From positions 7,346 through 71,345 of the forward strand of contig CAZZKG010000014.1 in the NCBI GenBank assembly GCA_964654825.1: DNA of 64,000 bases, given 5' to 3'. Both the position numbers and the translations under genes were made by a program. The number at the start of each line of letters is the position of its first letter. Within the stretch, counting starts at the first letter, position 1. The notes below the pieces were generated by a model. The model had not been told where the DNA came from. It did no database searches and saw only the letters and a list, made by a program, of their open reading frames with translations. The DNA is from CAZZKG01 sp964654825 (GTDB taxonomy: Bacteria; Gemmatimonadota; CAZMKB01). This document shows positions 52,978 through 61,893 of the stretch, one piece after another.

Positions 52978-53565
52978 ATGAAGACATCACGACACAGTTT
53001 TATCTTTTTTCTCATTATTTTGTTTACAGGTGCGAACGGAGTGCTTATGGCACAAAAAGAAGCGAAAAATGATCCGCAGGGAGAAGTGGCAGTTTTCGGT
53101 GCCGGATGTTTCTGGGGTGTCGAGGAAATCATGAGAAATATTCCCGGTGTACTCGAGACGACCGTAGGGTATTCAGGAGGGACGACGGCCGATCCCACGT
53201 ACCGGGAGGTGTGTACAGGTACTACGGGTCACGCGGAGGCTCTCCGTATCGAATTCGATTCATCGAAGGTGAGCTATGAGACACTCCTGGACTATTTCTT
53301 CCGGCTTCACGATCCGACGACTCTCAACCGGCAGCACAATGACGCAGGAACCCAGTACCGGTCGGTGATTTTCTACCGAGACGAAACACAGAAACGCCTT
53401 GCTTATGAGAAAAGAGCCAAAGTCGATGCTTCGGGCGTGTGGAAGAACCCCGTGGTGACGGAGATCGTTGAGGCAAAGCCTTTCTACCCGGCCGAAGAGT
53501 ATCATCAGGATTATCTTCAGAAGAATCCGGAGGGATACACCTGTCACTACCTGAGGGATCGGTAG
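52978..53565 (+). CDS. msrA: Exported peptide-methionine (S)-S-oxide reductase
   Basis: 195 aa. It repairs oxidised methionine. The catalytic cysteine is C44 in VFGAGCFWGVEE, and a C-terminal TCHYL may resolve. Residues 1-25 are a signal peptide (MKTSRHSFIFFLIILFTGAN), so it acts outside the cytoplasm, unlike most MsrA proteins. The ATG at 52978 with GAGGAAGG is chosen over a GTG at 52927. Confidence 0.9.
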   Translation: MKTSRHSFIFFLIILFTGANGVLMAQKEAKNDPQGEVAVFGAGCFWGVEEIMRNIPGVLETTVGYSGGTTADPTYREVCTGTTGHAEALRIEFDSSKVSYETLLDYFFRLHDPTTLNRQHNDAGTQYRSVIFYRDETQKRLAYEKRAKVDASGVWKNPVVTEIVEAKPFYPAEEYHQDYLQKNPEGYTCHYLRDR

Positions 53566-53663
53566 CGAGTGCACCGTCCGATCACACAGTCCCAAGACAT
53601 TCATCAGCTGAAATTCCTTTCTATCGGAAGCTGTTTTCTCTCTTCCGCTTTTAAGGAGTAACC

Positions 53664-54626
53664 ATGTGGAATAGAAAGTTCATTGCAGTATGTCTGGCAG
53701 GAGTATTCCTGTTGGGTGCCTGTGGAGACAGGGAAGGCAGGCAGCAAAATAAGCAAGCATCGGGATCATCAGAGGCCCCGTCCTCGAGACCGATCAGAGT
53801 AGTCACTACAATCGGCATGATCACCGATATCGTCCGGAACATCGGTGGAGAACATGTGGAAGTGACAGGGCTCATGGGACCGGGCATCGATCCGCATCTG
53901 TACAAGGCAAGCGAAGGAGATGTAACCCGAATGTCGGGAGCCGACCTCATTTTCTACAATGGACTGCATCTGGAAGGCAAGATGTCCGAGCTCCTGGAAA
54001 AAATTCAGGGCAGGGTGAAGACCGCGGCGGTTACCGACGGTGTGGAGAGATCTCTTCTCCTGGCACCTCCGGAGTTCAAAGGAGCGCATGATCCCCACGT
54101 GTGGTTCGCCGTGTCGCTCTGGCTCAAAGCCGCCCGCCGCGTCAGAGATGTTCTGGCTGAGTTCGATCCGGCCCACGCAGAGACGTACCGGGCTAACGCG
54201 GAGATCTACACAGCACGATTGGACAGCCTGCACACCTACGTGCGTGAACGGGCGAACGAGATTCCGGAGGAGCTGCGGGTTCTGGTCACCGCCCACGACG
54301 CATTCAACTATTTTGGGAGGGCCTACGGTTTCGAGGTCCGCGGCCTTCAGGGCATCAGCACATCATCAGAGGCCGGGACCGGTGATGTACAGTCCCTCGC
54401 TGATTTTATTGTCGAGAGAAGGATCCCGGCAATTTTCGTTGAGACCTCCGTTCCCCACCGCTACATCCAGGCACTCCAGGAGGCGGTAAGATCGCGGGGA
54501 TTCGAGGTGAAAATCGGAGGCAGCCTTTACTCCGATGCGATGGGTGATCCGGGTACGCCTGAGGGCACCTACATCGGCATGGTCCGCCACAACATCGACA
54601 CGATCGTGGGAGCTCTCACGCGGTGA
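53664..54626 (+). CDS. Mn/Zn ABC transporter substrate-binding lipoprotein (TroA/ZnuA family)
   Basis: 320 aa. The lipobox LLGAC puts the lipidated cysteine at 20. Metal ligands of the cluster A-1 family are visible: IDPHLYKASEGD (His), HDPHVWFAVSLW (His), TAHDAFNYFGRAYG (His) and SLYSDAMGDP (Asp). No His-rich loop of the ZnuA type is present, so Mn or Fe is as likely as Zn. SD AAGGAG. First of four transporter genes. Confidence 0.92.
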   Translation: MWNRKFIAVCLAGVFLLGACGDREGRQQNKQASGSSEAPSSRPIRVVTTIGMITDIVRNIGGEHVEVTGLMGPGIDPHLYKASEGDVTRMSGADLIFYNGLHLEGKMSELLEKIQGRVKTAAVTDGVERSLLLAPPEFKGAHDPHVWFAVSLWLKAARRVRDVLAEFDPAHAETYRANAEIYTARLDSLHTYVRERANEIPEELRVLVTAHDAFNYFGRAYGFEVRGLQGISTSSEAGTGDVQSLADFIVERRIPAIFVETSVPHRYIQALQEAVRSRGFEVKIGGSLYSDAMGDPGTPEGTYIGMVRHNIDTIVGALTR

Positions 54627-54686
54627 CAAGGCGCCAGACCGTCAAGGTTCCGGCGTAAACGAGGAAGAAGAGGGTACGGCAACAAA

Positions 54687-55469
54687 ATGAAAGACGTAAA
54701 ACCAGGTGAACAACGAGAGGATGAACTCGCCATCAAGGTAGAAGATCTCACGGTAGCCTACCGGGACAAACCGGTTTTGTGGGACATCGATCTCGATATC
54801 CCGTCCGGCGTGCTTATGGCTATCATCGGCCCGAACGGTGCGGGGAAAACAACCCTCATCAAATCGATCATGAATCTCATCCGGCCGGTCGCCGGCCACA
54901 TATCGATATACGGCCGTCCCTATGACGAGCAGCGGGAGCTTGTAGGTTACGTACCACAGAGAAACAGTGTCGACTGGGACTTTCCGACAACCGTGCTGGA
55001 TGTGGTGAAGATGGGACGCTACGGTGTAGTGGGATGGCTTCGGCGGCCCGGCCGCAAAGACAGTGCGCTGGCCATGCAGGCGATCGAGAAAGTCGGTATG
55101 GGGGAATTCGCAAACCGTCAGATCAGTCAGCTTTCGGGCGGACAGCAGCAGCGAGTTTTCCTGGCCCGTGCGCTTGCCCAGGACGCGTCTGTCTACCTCA
55201 TGGACGAACCGTTCCAGGGTGTAGACGCAACGACCGAAAGAGCCATTGTGACACTATTGCAGGATCTCCGGGCGGCGGGTAAGACGGTGGCGGTCGTCCA
55301 TCACGATCTGCAAACCGTCACCGAATACTTCGACTGGGTCACTCTGCTGAATGTCAGAGGTATCGCCAGCGGGCCGGCGGGTGAAGTGTTCACCGAAAAA
55401 AACCTTCGCCTCGCCTATGGGGGTCGGGTTGCGTATCTCGAGCACCATTCCCAAGGCACGGGACACTGA
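54687..55469 (+). CDS. Mn/Zn ABC transporter ATP-binding protein
   Basis: 260 aa. Walker A GPNGAGKTT (~54), signature LSGGQQQR (~150), Walker B VYLMDEPFQGVD (~170). It drives the metal importer encoded by its neighbours. Confidence 0.95.
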   Translation: MKDVKPGEQREDELAIKVEDLTVAYRDKPVLWDIDLDIPSGVLMAIIGPNGAGKTTLIKSIMNLIRPVAGHISIYGRPYDEQRELVGYVPQRNSVDWDFPTTVLDVVKMGRYGVVGWLRRPGRKDSALAMQAIEKVGMGEFANRQISQLSGGQQQRVFLARALAQDASVYLMDEPFQGVDATTERAIVTLLQDLRAAGKTVAVVHHDLQTVTEYFDWVTLLNVRGIASGPAGEVFTEKNLRLAYGGRVAYLEHHSQGTGH

Positions 55470-55504
55470 TATAACAGAAACGAAAGAAGAGGCACCGAGA
55501 AAAG

Positions 55505-56635
55505 ATGCTTGATCTGGTGCATGAACTGTTCAGCGACTATACACTTCGCACCGTGGCACTCGGTTCTGCGGTACTGGGGATTACCAGCGGCGCTCTTGGC
55601 TCGTATGCCGTGCTCAGAAAGCAGAGCCTCCTGGGCGATGCAATATCACACGCTGCTCTTCCCGGAATCGCCCTCGCCTATCTCCTCACAAGAAGCAAGA
55701 CTCCGCTCGTGCTGGTCCTGGGGGCGATCGCGGCAGGCTGGATCGCGACTCTCGCCATCATGAACATCGTTCGGAACTCACGTGTAAAGTTCGAGAGCGC
55801 ACTTGGACTGGTGCTTTCCGTCTTCTTCGGCTTCGGCCTCGTTCTTCTCACGCTGATTCAGAAACTGCCCGACTCGACACAGGCGGGCCTCGACAAGTTC
55901 CTCTTCGGTCAGGCCGCCACACTCATGGAGCGGGACGTGATTACGATGGGGACAATCGGTGTGATCACTCTCTCCCTGATGCTTGCTTTCTGGAAGGAAT
56001 TCAAGCTCCTGTGTTTCGACGAGGAATTCGGCACGAGTCTCGGTTTCCCGATGAAAGCTCTCGATATCCTCCTCACCACCCTCCTCGTCATCGCCATCGT
56101 TCTCGGCCTCCAGACCGTCGGGGTGGTACTGATGAGCGCGATGGTCGTAGCGCCGGCAGCAGCCGCACGGCAGTGGACCGACAGAATGGGCATCATGGTC
56201 GGTACCGCCGCACTTTTCGGAGCTCTATCCGGGGTGAGCGGTTCTATTATCAGCAGCAGCACGGCGCACCTGCCTACCGGTCCAACGATTGTACTGTGCA
56301 TTAGCGCTATCATCGTTATCTCCTTCTTCCTGGCTCCGAACCGGGGTATCGTGTGGAGCTGTGTGCGGGAACGCAGCAACCGGAAGAAGCTGGAGATCGA
56401 TGCCGTTCTGAGTGATCTGTATGTGCTCGCGATGCAGCACCGGGACATCGACCATGGTCATCCGGTGAAAGTCCTTCGTGCAATGAGCCTCGGCCACGGC
56501 GGTACCGACCGCAGCCTGAAAGAACTCGAAGAAAGGGGTCTCGCACAGCGTGTCGGCCCGGCGACATGGGCACTGACTCACCGAGGACTCGAAGAAGCAG
56601 AACGCCTCGCACGGGATCAGGGAGGGAACTCGTGA
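55505..56635 (+). CDS. Mn/Zn ABC permease with winged-helix-like tail
   Basis: 376 aa, ~90 longer than the usual TroC/ZnuB permease. Residues 1-~285 hold seven to eight membrane segments with the family blocks RKQSLLGDAISHAALPGIALAYL and VLMSAMVVAPAAAARQWTD. Residues ~297-376 are a soluble tail (IDAVLSDLYVLAMQ ... RSLKELEERGLAQRVGPATWALTHRGLEEAERLAR) with the helix-turn-helix-wing look of DtxR/MarR-like folds. It would sit in the cytoplasm below the channel. A permease-repressor fusion (YtgCR) is known in Chlamydia. Confidence 0.88.
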   Translation: MLDLVHELFSDYTLRTVALGSAVLGITSGALGSYAVLRKQSLLGDAISHAALPGIALAYLLTRSKTPLVLVLGAIAAGWIATLAIMNIVRNSRVKFESALGLVLSVFFGFGLVLLTLIQKLPDSTQAGLDKFLFGQAATLMERDVITMGTIGVITLSLMLAFWKEFKLLCFDEEFGTSLGFPMKALDILLTTLLVIAIVLGLQTVGVVLMSAMVVAPAAAARQWTDRMGIMVGTAALFGALSGVSGSIISSSTAHLPTGPTIVLCISAIIVISFFLAPNRGIVWSCVRERSNRKKLEIDAVLSDLYVLAMQHRDIDHGHPVKVLRAMSLGHGGTDRSLKELEERGLAQRVGPATWALTHRGLEEAERLARDQGGNS

Positions 56636-57741
56636 CAATTCCGCAACTGGAGATCCAGCTCATCGCGGCCGTGGTCGCTGTGACCTGCGCGCTCCCGGGT
56701 GTGTTCCTTATCCTGCGCAGGATGGCCATGATGAGCGATGCCATCAGTCACGCGATTCTACTCGGGATCGTCCTGGCGTTCTTCATCACGAAAGATCTCT
56801 CTTCCCCCTTTCTCGTAATCGCAGCGACCCTGACGGGAGTTCTCACCGTGAGCCTGGTCGAGCTGGTGAACCGTACGAAGCTCGTCAGGGAGGATGCTTC
56901 CATCGGGATCGTCTTCCCGGTCCTCTTCAGTATCGGCGTCATTCTAATTTCCCGGTACGCCGGCGACATCCACCTCGACACCGATGCGGTCCTCCTCGGT
57001 GAGCTCGCCTTCGCTCCGTTCAACAGGCTCGTAATACTTGGGTACGACATCGGACCTAAATCCCTCTACGTCATGGGCGGGATCCTTCTACTCAACCTGA
57101 TATTTATCATTGTCTTTTTTAAAGAGCTGAAGATTGCGACGTTCGATGCCGGGTTGGCCGCGGCCCTCGGGTTTTCCCCCGGTATCATTCATTACTCTCT
57201 CATGACACTCGTTTCGATCACAGCGGTCGGCGCATTCGACGCTGTCGGATCGATTCTGGTGGTGGCCCTCATGATTGCTCCACCGTCCGCTGCATACCTC
57301 CTGACCGATCGTTTGTCACGTATGATCTCCATCAGTGCAGGTGTCGGGGTCACGAGCGCCATAAGTGGATACTGGCTGGCACACATCCTCGATGCGTCGA
57401 TCGCAGGGTCCATGGCCACCATGACGGGGGTGATCTTTTTCCTGACGTATCTCCTGGCGCCCGGGCGGGGGCTCATTTCCCTAATGCGTATGCGGAGCAG
57501 ACAGAAGTGGGATTTCGCCGTCGTCATGCTCACGGTACATCTCTGCCACCACGAAGGGAAACCCGGCGAGGCGCACGAGCAGGAACTCGTGCACATTCAT
57601 GAATTCCTTAAGTGGGAACCGGCATTCGCGGATCGTGTCGTACAACTGGCCCAACGACGAAATCTCATAATGAGAGAGGACGACTCCCTTTCACTTACCG
57701 ACCGGGGACGCGACACCGCTCAGGAGGCAATGGCGCAATAG
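56632..57741 (+). CDS. Mn/Zn ABC permease, second, also with winged-helix-like tail
   Basis: 369 aa. MMSDAISHAILLGIVLAFF and VVALMIAPPSAAYLLTDRL mark the TroD-type permease; about eight membrane segments. Residues ~285-369 form a soluble tail (WDFAVVMLTVHLCHH ... RNLIMREDDSLSLTDRGRDTAQEAM) similar in layout to the tail of the first permease. GTG at 56632 after GGGAGGG overlaps the upstream gene by 4 bp. The two permeases probably make a heterodimer. Confidence 0.88.
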   Translation: MTIPQLEIQLIAAVVAVTCALPGVFLILRRMAMMSDAISHAILLGIVLAFFITKDLSSPFLVIAATLTGVLTVSLVELVNRTKLVREDASIGIVFPVLFSIGVILISRYAGDIHLDTDAVLLGELAFAPFNRLVILGYDIGPKSLYVMGGILLLNLIFIIVFFKELKIATFDAGLAAALGFSPGIIHYSLMTLVSITAVGAFDAVGSILVVALMIAPPSAAYLLTDRLSRMISISAGVGVTSAISGYWLAHILDASIAGSMATMTGVIFFLTYLLAPGRGLISLMRMRSRQKWDFAVVMLTVHLCHHEGKPGEAHEQELVHIHEFLKWEPAFADRVVQLAQRRNLIMREDDSLSLTDRGRDTAQEAMAQ

Positions 57742-57783
57742 ATCCAACCATGTCCTCTCCCACGGAACCGGAGTGGAATGTGG

Positions 57784-57813
57784 AAAAGCCCGGAAGCTTC
57801 CTCCCGGGCTTTT
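57784..57813. terminator. Bidirectional terminator
   Basis: The stem AAAAGCCCGG (57784-57793) pairs with CCGGGCTTTT (57804-57813) and ends in T/A runs on both sides. It serves the transporter operon (plus) and the 45-aa gene (minus). Confidence 0.85.
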
Positions 57814-57857
57814 ATCTATCTCATATTTCGGGGTGAATCCCGTTCCTCAACTCTCCC

Positions 57858-57995
57858 TTACATGCTCTGACCGATGTAACTCATGAATACGGCCAGAGTC
57901 GAAGCGTAGAGTGCGACTACAACTGAAAGAGCCGCAAGGACCTTCCCGAAATCAAGAACTGCCATCGCTGCTGATTGTGTGTTTTTTGCGTTCAC
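57858..57995 (-). CDS. Small single-pass membrane peptide (45 aa)
   Basis: 45 aa, starting MNAKNTQSAAM and ending SYIGQSM. Residues ~17-38 (VLAALSVVVALYASTLAVF) form one hydrophobic helix with a short polar N-terminus. A perfect AAAAGGAGG lies eight bases before the GTG. It ends before a strong terminator. No family was recognised; small membrane peptides of this size often modulate a larger membrane complex, and the divergent or convergent metal transporter and MFS genes are candidates. Confidence 0.65.
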   Translation of the reverse strand: MNAKNTQSAAMAVLDFGKVLAALSVVVALYASTLAVFMSYIGQSM

Positions 57996-58312
57996 GGTAA
58001 GCCTCCTTTTCAATCTCTATTTATCCTTCCAAACTTTTGTCACTTCTTACTACGTTGACAACTTCTTTTTGTTTCACCTTTCACCCTATTAGACACCCAA
58101 AGGGTGCGAAAAGTTTAATTATTTTTGACTGAAAAAACCTTTTTGACAGAAAAACCCGGGAAGGGGTGGTTATCGAGAAGCTTCAGAAACGAGACGAGAT
58201 CTGCTGAACAAGAGAGATTTCCCTTCGGTCTCTCAACCACGATGTTTCAATTCTACGAAAGAAATCCACTGCCTGCTTTCTCACATGTGGATCTGAGAGA
58301 AGAGGGAAAAGA
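57996..58312. other. Intergenic stretch, no gene recognised
   Basis: AT-rich near 58000-58150, with a short CACCCAAAGGGTG palindrome at 58092-58104. An 81-codon plus frame (58125-58370) overlaps the MFS gene end and lacks a ribosome site. The promoter of the 45-aa gene must lie here but is not obvious. Confidence 0.5.
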
Positions 58313-59494
58313 TCAGGTCAAATCCGTGTGGATGACTCCGGAACCGGTGAGTAATTCCCTGGAGAAATAGGTGAATAGAATGGTGCCCAGGAGACTCATT
58401 ACCGCGGCGACGTAGAATACGCTCTCTATCCCCGCCGCATCCATCACAGCTCCGGATATGATCGGCGCCATCACCATCCCCGCACTCATGGCGGAATTGA
58501 ACAGTCCCATCGTTGCCCCCATCCCCACTTCCTTGCCAACCAGGACGGTCATCGCCGTTGCCGGCGGGAGCGCAATTGCTCCACCGATACCCATGACGGC
58601 ACCGATGATCATCAAATCACTGAAATTCCGGGCAATAGGGATGAAAGCAAGTCCTGCGGTTCCGATCAACGATCCAAGAATAATGAGGACGATCTTGTTG
58701 TACCTGTCGGAGAACTTGCCGAAAGGTCTCTGCAGCAGGGCGGTGATAAAAATGATCAACGAGATCAATATCCCGATCTGGGTGGGAGTGACCCTGATCC
58801 GAACGGCGAGTATGGGCAAAAACGCCATCACGCCGCCTCTTCGCATCGCACTCGTCATCCGGAACGCTATGAGTCCTCTCATGGTGTTGTCACCGAGAAG
58901 CATCTGGAACGATGATTGATTTTCCCTGCTCTTTTCCCCTCCACCACGGTAATCCGGCAGAAGGAACAGAGTGATCAGAAAGGCGAGAGCGGTCAATCCG
59001 GACATCGCATAGAAAACCGATGAGATGCCGTAAGAGTCGTTCAGGAGGCCTCCAAAGAACGGGCCCGAACCCATTCCGAGGAAAAGGGCCATGCTGAATG
59101 TCCCCATGACCTTGCCGGCTTCTTCACTGGCTGTCGTTTCGCCCACGTAGGCCATGGCGATGGGGATGACCATGGCTGATGCTACTCCATGTATCAGACG
59201 AACGGCTGTTAACGAAAAAACACTGCCTGCGACAGTGTAGAGGAGGGATATGGCTGCATAGAGGAACAATCCGATGGAGATAAAACTTTTTCTTCCCCAC
59301 CTGTCCGACAGTTTCCCCATGACCGGCGTGAAGAGTGCGCGGGTGAGAGAAAAACCGGAGAATATCATCCCCAGCCAGATACCGGTGGCCCCGAGACTCT
59401 CGGCATACAGCGGCATGAGTGGAGCGACAATCCCCAGGCCGAGCATCACGGCAAATACCGCGACGAAAAGCACGTTGAATATCCGCTGAATCAT
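58313..59494 (-). CDS. MFS transporter
   Basis: 393 aa with twelve membrane segments. The loop motif GKLSDRWGRKSFI (~60) is the MFS signature, with a second-half counterpart GKFSDRYNKIVLI (~256). It resembles multidrug or metabolite exporters of the DHA1 kind (MdtG/YfmO-like). The substrate cannot be read from sequence. Confidence 0.9.
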   Translation of the reverse strand: MIQRIFNVLFVAVFAVMLGLGIVAPLMPLYAESLGATGIWLGMIFSGFSLTRALFTPVMGKLSDRWGRKSFISIGLFLYAAISLLYTVAGSVFSLTAVRLIHGVASAMVIPIAMAYVGETTASEEAGKVMGTFSMALFLGMGSGPFFGGLLNDSYGISSVFYAMSGLTALAFLITLFLLPDYRGGGEKSRENQSSFQMLLGDNTMRGLIAFRMTSAMRRGGVMAFLPILAVRIRVTPTQIGILISLIIFITALLQRPFGKFSDRYNKIVLIILGSLIGTAGLAFIPIARNFSDLMIIGAVMGIGGAIALPPATAMTVLVGKEVGMGATMGLFNSAMSAGMVMAPIISGAVMDAAGIESVFYVAAVMSLLGTILFTYFSRELLTGSGVIHTDLT

Positions 59495-59572
59495 ATGTTA
59501 TTTATTCCAGTACCCGTGGTCACCTCCCCTTCGACAAGCAGTGTTGATTACTCCTCCATCCGGTCAGACTCC

Positions 59573-59977
59573 TCACTTCCCGCGTTTCTCATCCAGGCTG
59601 AATCTACCCGCGCCTGCAGCCGACAGAAACAGAAATACGAAGCAGTACAGTACCGCCATCTCGCCTCCGTTCTGGATCGGCAGGAGGCCTTTTGCGGCAT
59701 GAAACATAAAATAGGCCACAGCCATCTGTCCGGAGAGAACGAACGCGACAGGTCGGGTAAACAGGCCGATCATGACAGCCAGTCCACCAAAGAACTCGAG
59801 CACTCCCCCGATTCCCATGAGTGAAAACAGCGGGGCCGTCGCCCCCGGCTCACCCATGAATCCACCCAGCACTCCGAAGAGTTTCTGTGCCCCGTGCTCG
59901 AAAAAGAGCAGTCCGATGACGATGCGGAGTATGGCGAGTGCGATTCCATAAAATCCACGTTCGGTGTTAACGTTCAC
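59573..59977 (-). CDS. DoxX family membrane protein
   Basis: 134 aa with four membrane segments. FFEHGAQKLFGVLGGFMG and GVLEFFGGLAVMIGLFTRPVAF are DoxX signatures. The GTG at 59977 has GGAGG just upstream and is preferred to a GTG at 60007. DoxX-like proteins are linked to redox and thiol stress; the exact role is open. It lies 79 bp after the MFS gene start. Confidence 0.88.
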   Translation of the reverse strand: MNVNTERGFYGIALAILRIVIGLLFFEHGAQKLFGVLGGFMGEPGATAPLFSLMGIGGVLEFFGGLAVMIGLFTRPVAFVLSGQMAVAYFMFHAAKGLLPIQNGGEMAVLYCFVFLFLSAAGAGRFSLDEKRGK

Positions 59978-60031
59978 TGTGCCCTCCTCTGTGTTTTCCG
60001 GCGTCACGGGCTTCCACTGATCCCGTGACGG

Positions 60032-60484
60032 CTATGCTGAGATACTTCCGGGCTCGAGGTACATTTCGATGTGGTCGATCCCCGCTTCCTGGAAAATCTC
60101 TCCTCTCGGGACAAAACCCAGCTTTTCGTAAAAACCTCTGACATACCACTGTGCGTGTAAAGTGATCTCATCGACCTCCTGTCGAGTACAGTAGTCGATC
60201 AGGTACTCCATGAGCTTTGTGCCGTATCCCTCCCGACGGAACTCTCTCAACAGTGCGATCCGCTCCAGCCTCGCCACATTCTCTATAATCCTGACTCTTG
60301 CACAACCGATAGGCGTCGATCCGAGGCAGACGATGAAATGATCCGAGCTCTCTTCGAAGGAATCACACTCTTCCACGATGGGAACCTGCTGCTCGTCAAC
60401 GAATACCTGTTTTCGTATCCGGAATATCTCATCACGCTCATCGTCGCTTTTTACAAGTCGGATCTCCAGCTCGACACCCTTCAC
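60032..60484 (-). CDS. GNAT family N-acetyltransferase (ElaA-like)
   Basis: 150 aa. EIFRIRKQVFVDEQQVP (~19), RLERIALLREFRREGYGTKLMEYLI with the acetyl-CoA loop REGYGT (~85), and FYEKLGFVPRGEIFQEAGIDHIEM are GNAT motifs. GTG start after GGAGG. The acetylated substrate is unknown. It stands 54 bp from DoxX in the same orientation. Confidence 0.9.
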   Translation of the reverse strand: MKGVELEIRLVKSDDERDEIFRIRKQVFVDEQQVPIVEECDSFEESSDHFIVCLGSTPIGCARVRIIENVARLERIALLREFRREGYGTKLMEYLIDYCTRQEVDEITLHAQWYVRGFYEKLGFVPRGEIFQEAGIDHIEMYLEPGSISA

Positions 60485-60632
60485 GCCACCACCTCCGGAT
60501 TCTACGTTTCGTTAAAGACAGCACATCGGCAACTGAGACCTCACTCGAATCCGAGCTTACTCGAACAGATAATTTTCAAGAAAAACACCATGGTGTTCAT
60601 GTACCAATCCCGATCGTGGCTCCGTTTGAGGA

Positions 60633-61454
60633 TCAGGAACCGCCCTTCTGCATAAGTTTTTCACCAAGCCCGTAGCGGGGAGATGCGTTATACAATCCCA
60701 TGGCATCAGTTACCAGACGCTTGAGCTCGGCCGATCGTTTCTCGGGCGCAGGGTGCGTGGAAAGGAACTCGGGTGGTCTCGAGCCTCTGGCGTTATCGTT
60801 CATCCGCTTCCAGAACCGGGGAGCTTCACGTGGGTCATACCCCGCCTTCGCCATGTATCTGATGCCGATTCTATCCGCCTCGCTTTCATGGGTACGGCTG
60901 TAGGGCAGCAGCACACCTATGGTCGTGCCGATTCCCAGCCCGGCCATGATGACATCGTGGTGCTCATTGTTCCGCAATCCGAAGTTGGCGGCGTTGAGGA
61001 CAAGACTCGCACCGATCTGCTGCGATATCCGCTCCGCGCCATGTCGGGCCGTGGCATGAGCGACCTCGTGACCGAGCACCACAGCCAGCCCCGCCTCCGT
61101 ATCGGCGACAGGGAGGATGCCGGTGTAAACCGCGACCTTGCCTCCCGGTAGAGCGAATGCGTTTACGGTGAGTGAATCGTCGATTACGGTGAATTCCCAC
61201 TCGAAATCTCTCCGATCGCTCGCTTCGGCTATCCGCCTTCCCACTCGATTCACAATTTCGTTGATCCTCGCATCAGTGGAGATCTTCTCCGTTTTACGGA
61301 CCTCCTGGTATGCATCAGCCCCGAGCTTGTTCATCGTATCATCCCCGACAACGATGAATTGGAGCCGTCCCGTTTCGGGAGCCCTGGCGCACGTCGTGAC
61401 AGCAGACACACACAGGAGTAGCAGGATAAGGACTGCTCTGTTTCGATTCATCAT
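60633..61454 (-). CDS. M48 family metalloprotease, lipoprotein
   Basis: 273 aa. The N-terminus has a signal peptide with a lipobox-like TTC (C22). The zinc site is GHEVAHATARH (HExxH, ~130) with the third ligand in SEADRIG (~190). It resembles periplasmic LoiP/BepA-type proteases that handle outer-membrane proteins. GGAGGG lies six bases before the first ATG. Confidence 0.9.
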   Translation of the reverse strand: MMNRNRAVLILLLLCVSAVTTCARAPETGRLQFIVVGDDTMNKLGADAYQEVRKTEKISTDARINEIVNRVGRRIAEASDRRDFEWEFTVIDDSLTVNAFALPGGKVAVYTGILPVADTEAGLAVVLGHEVAHATARHGAERISQQIGASLVLNAANFGLRNNEHHDVIMAGLGIGTTIGVLLPYSRTHESEADRIGIRYMAKAGYDPREAPRFWKRMNDNARGSRPPEFLSTHPAPEKRSAELKRLVTDAMGLYNASPRYGLGEKLMQKGGS

Positions 61455-61753
61455 ACAGTACCCTCCATCGATATTTTCAGATTTGCTTCATACTTACATG
61501 ATACCGGCAAGCCGGCCAATTCGATTTCACGGGTTACCGTCATCCTTTGATATATCTAAACATATCCATTTTGAGGGTCAATGCTAAAAACACGAAGCGT
61601 CGTTTATCAGTTCATAGTTGCAAAACGGGATCGGTTCCCATCACCCGCCTCGAGGATCCGGATAATACTCCTAACCGCGGCCTGCTCCCCGGACATGACG
61701 AAGACGCCGGACACCGGTACCCCCACACGAAATGACATACGAGATGACCTTCC

Positions 61754-61782
61754 TTGACATTCATGCCGCGTACGGGTACAAT
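61754..61782 (+). promoter_or_regulatory. Near-perfect sigma70 promoter of the glpD-type gene
   Basis: TTGACA (61754-61759) and TACAAT (61777-61782), 17-bp spacer, about 110 bp before the ATG. The surrounding 61455-61893 stretch carries no gene that I can support. Confidence 0.75.
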
Positions 61783-61893
61783 ACGACGATGTGGCCCGAA
61801 ACCTGCTGATAAGTGGTCAGATAGGGCAGTGACCATGTTCATGAATACGGGCCACGAAGATAGATCGAAAAACATTTCGGGAGACTGTTTTCC

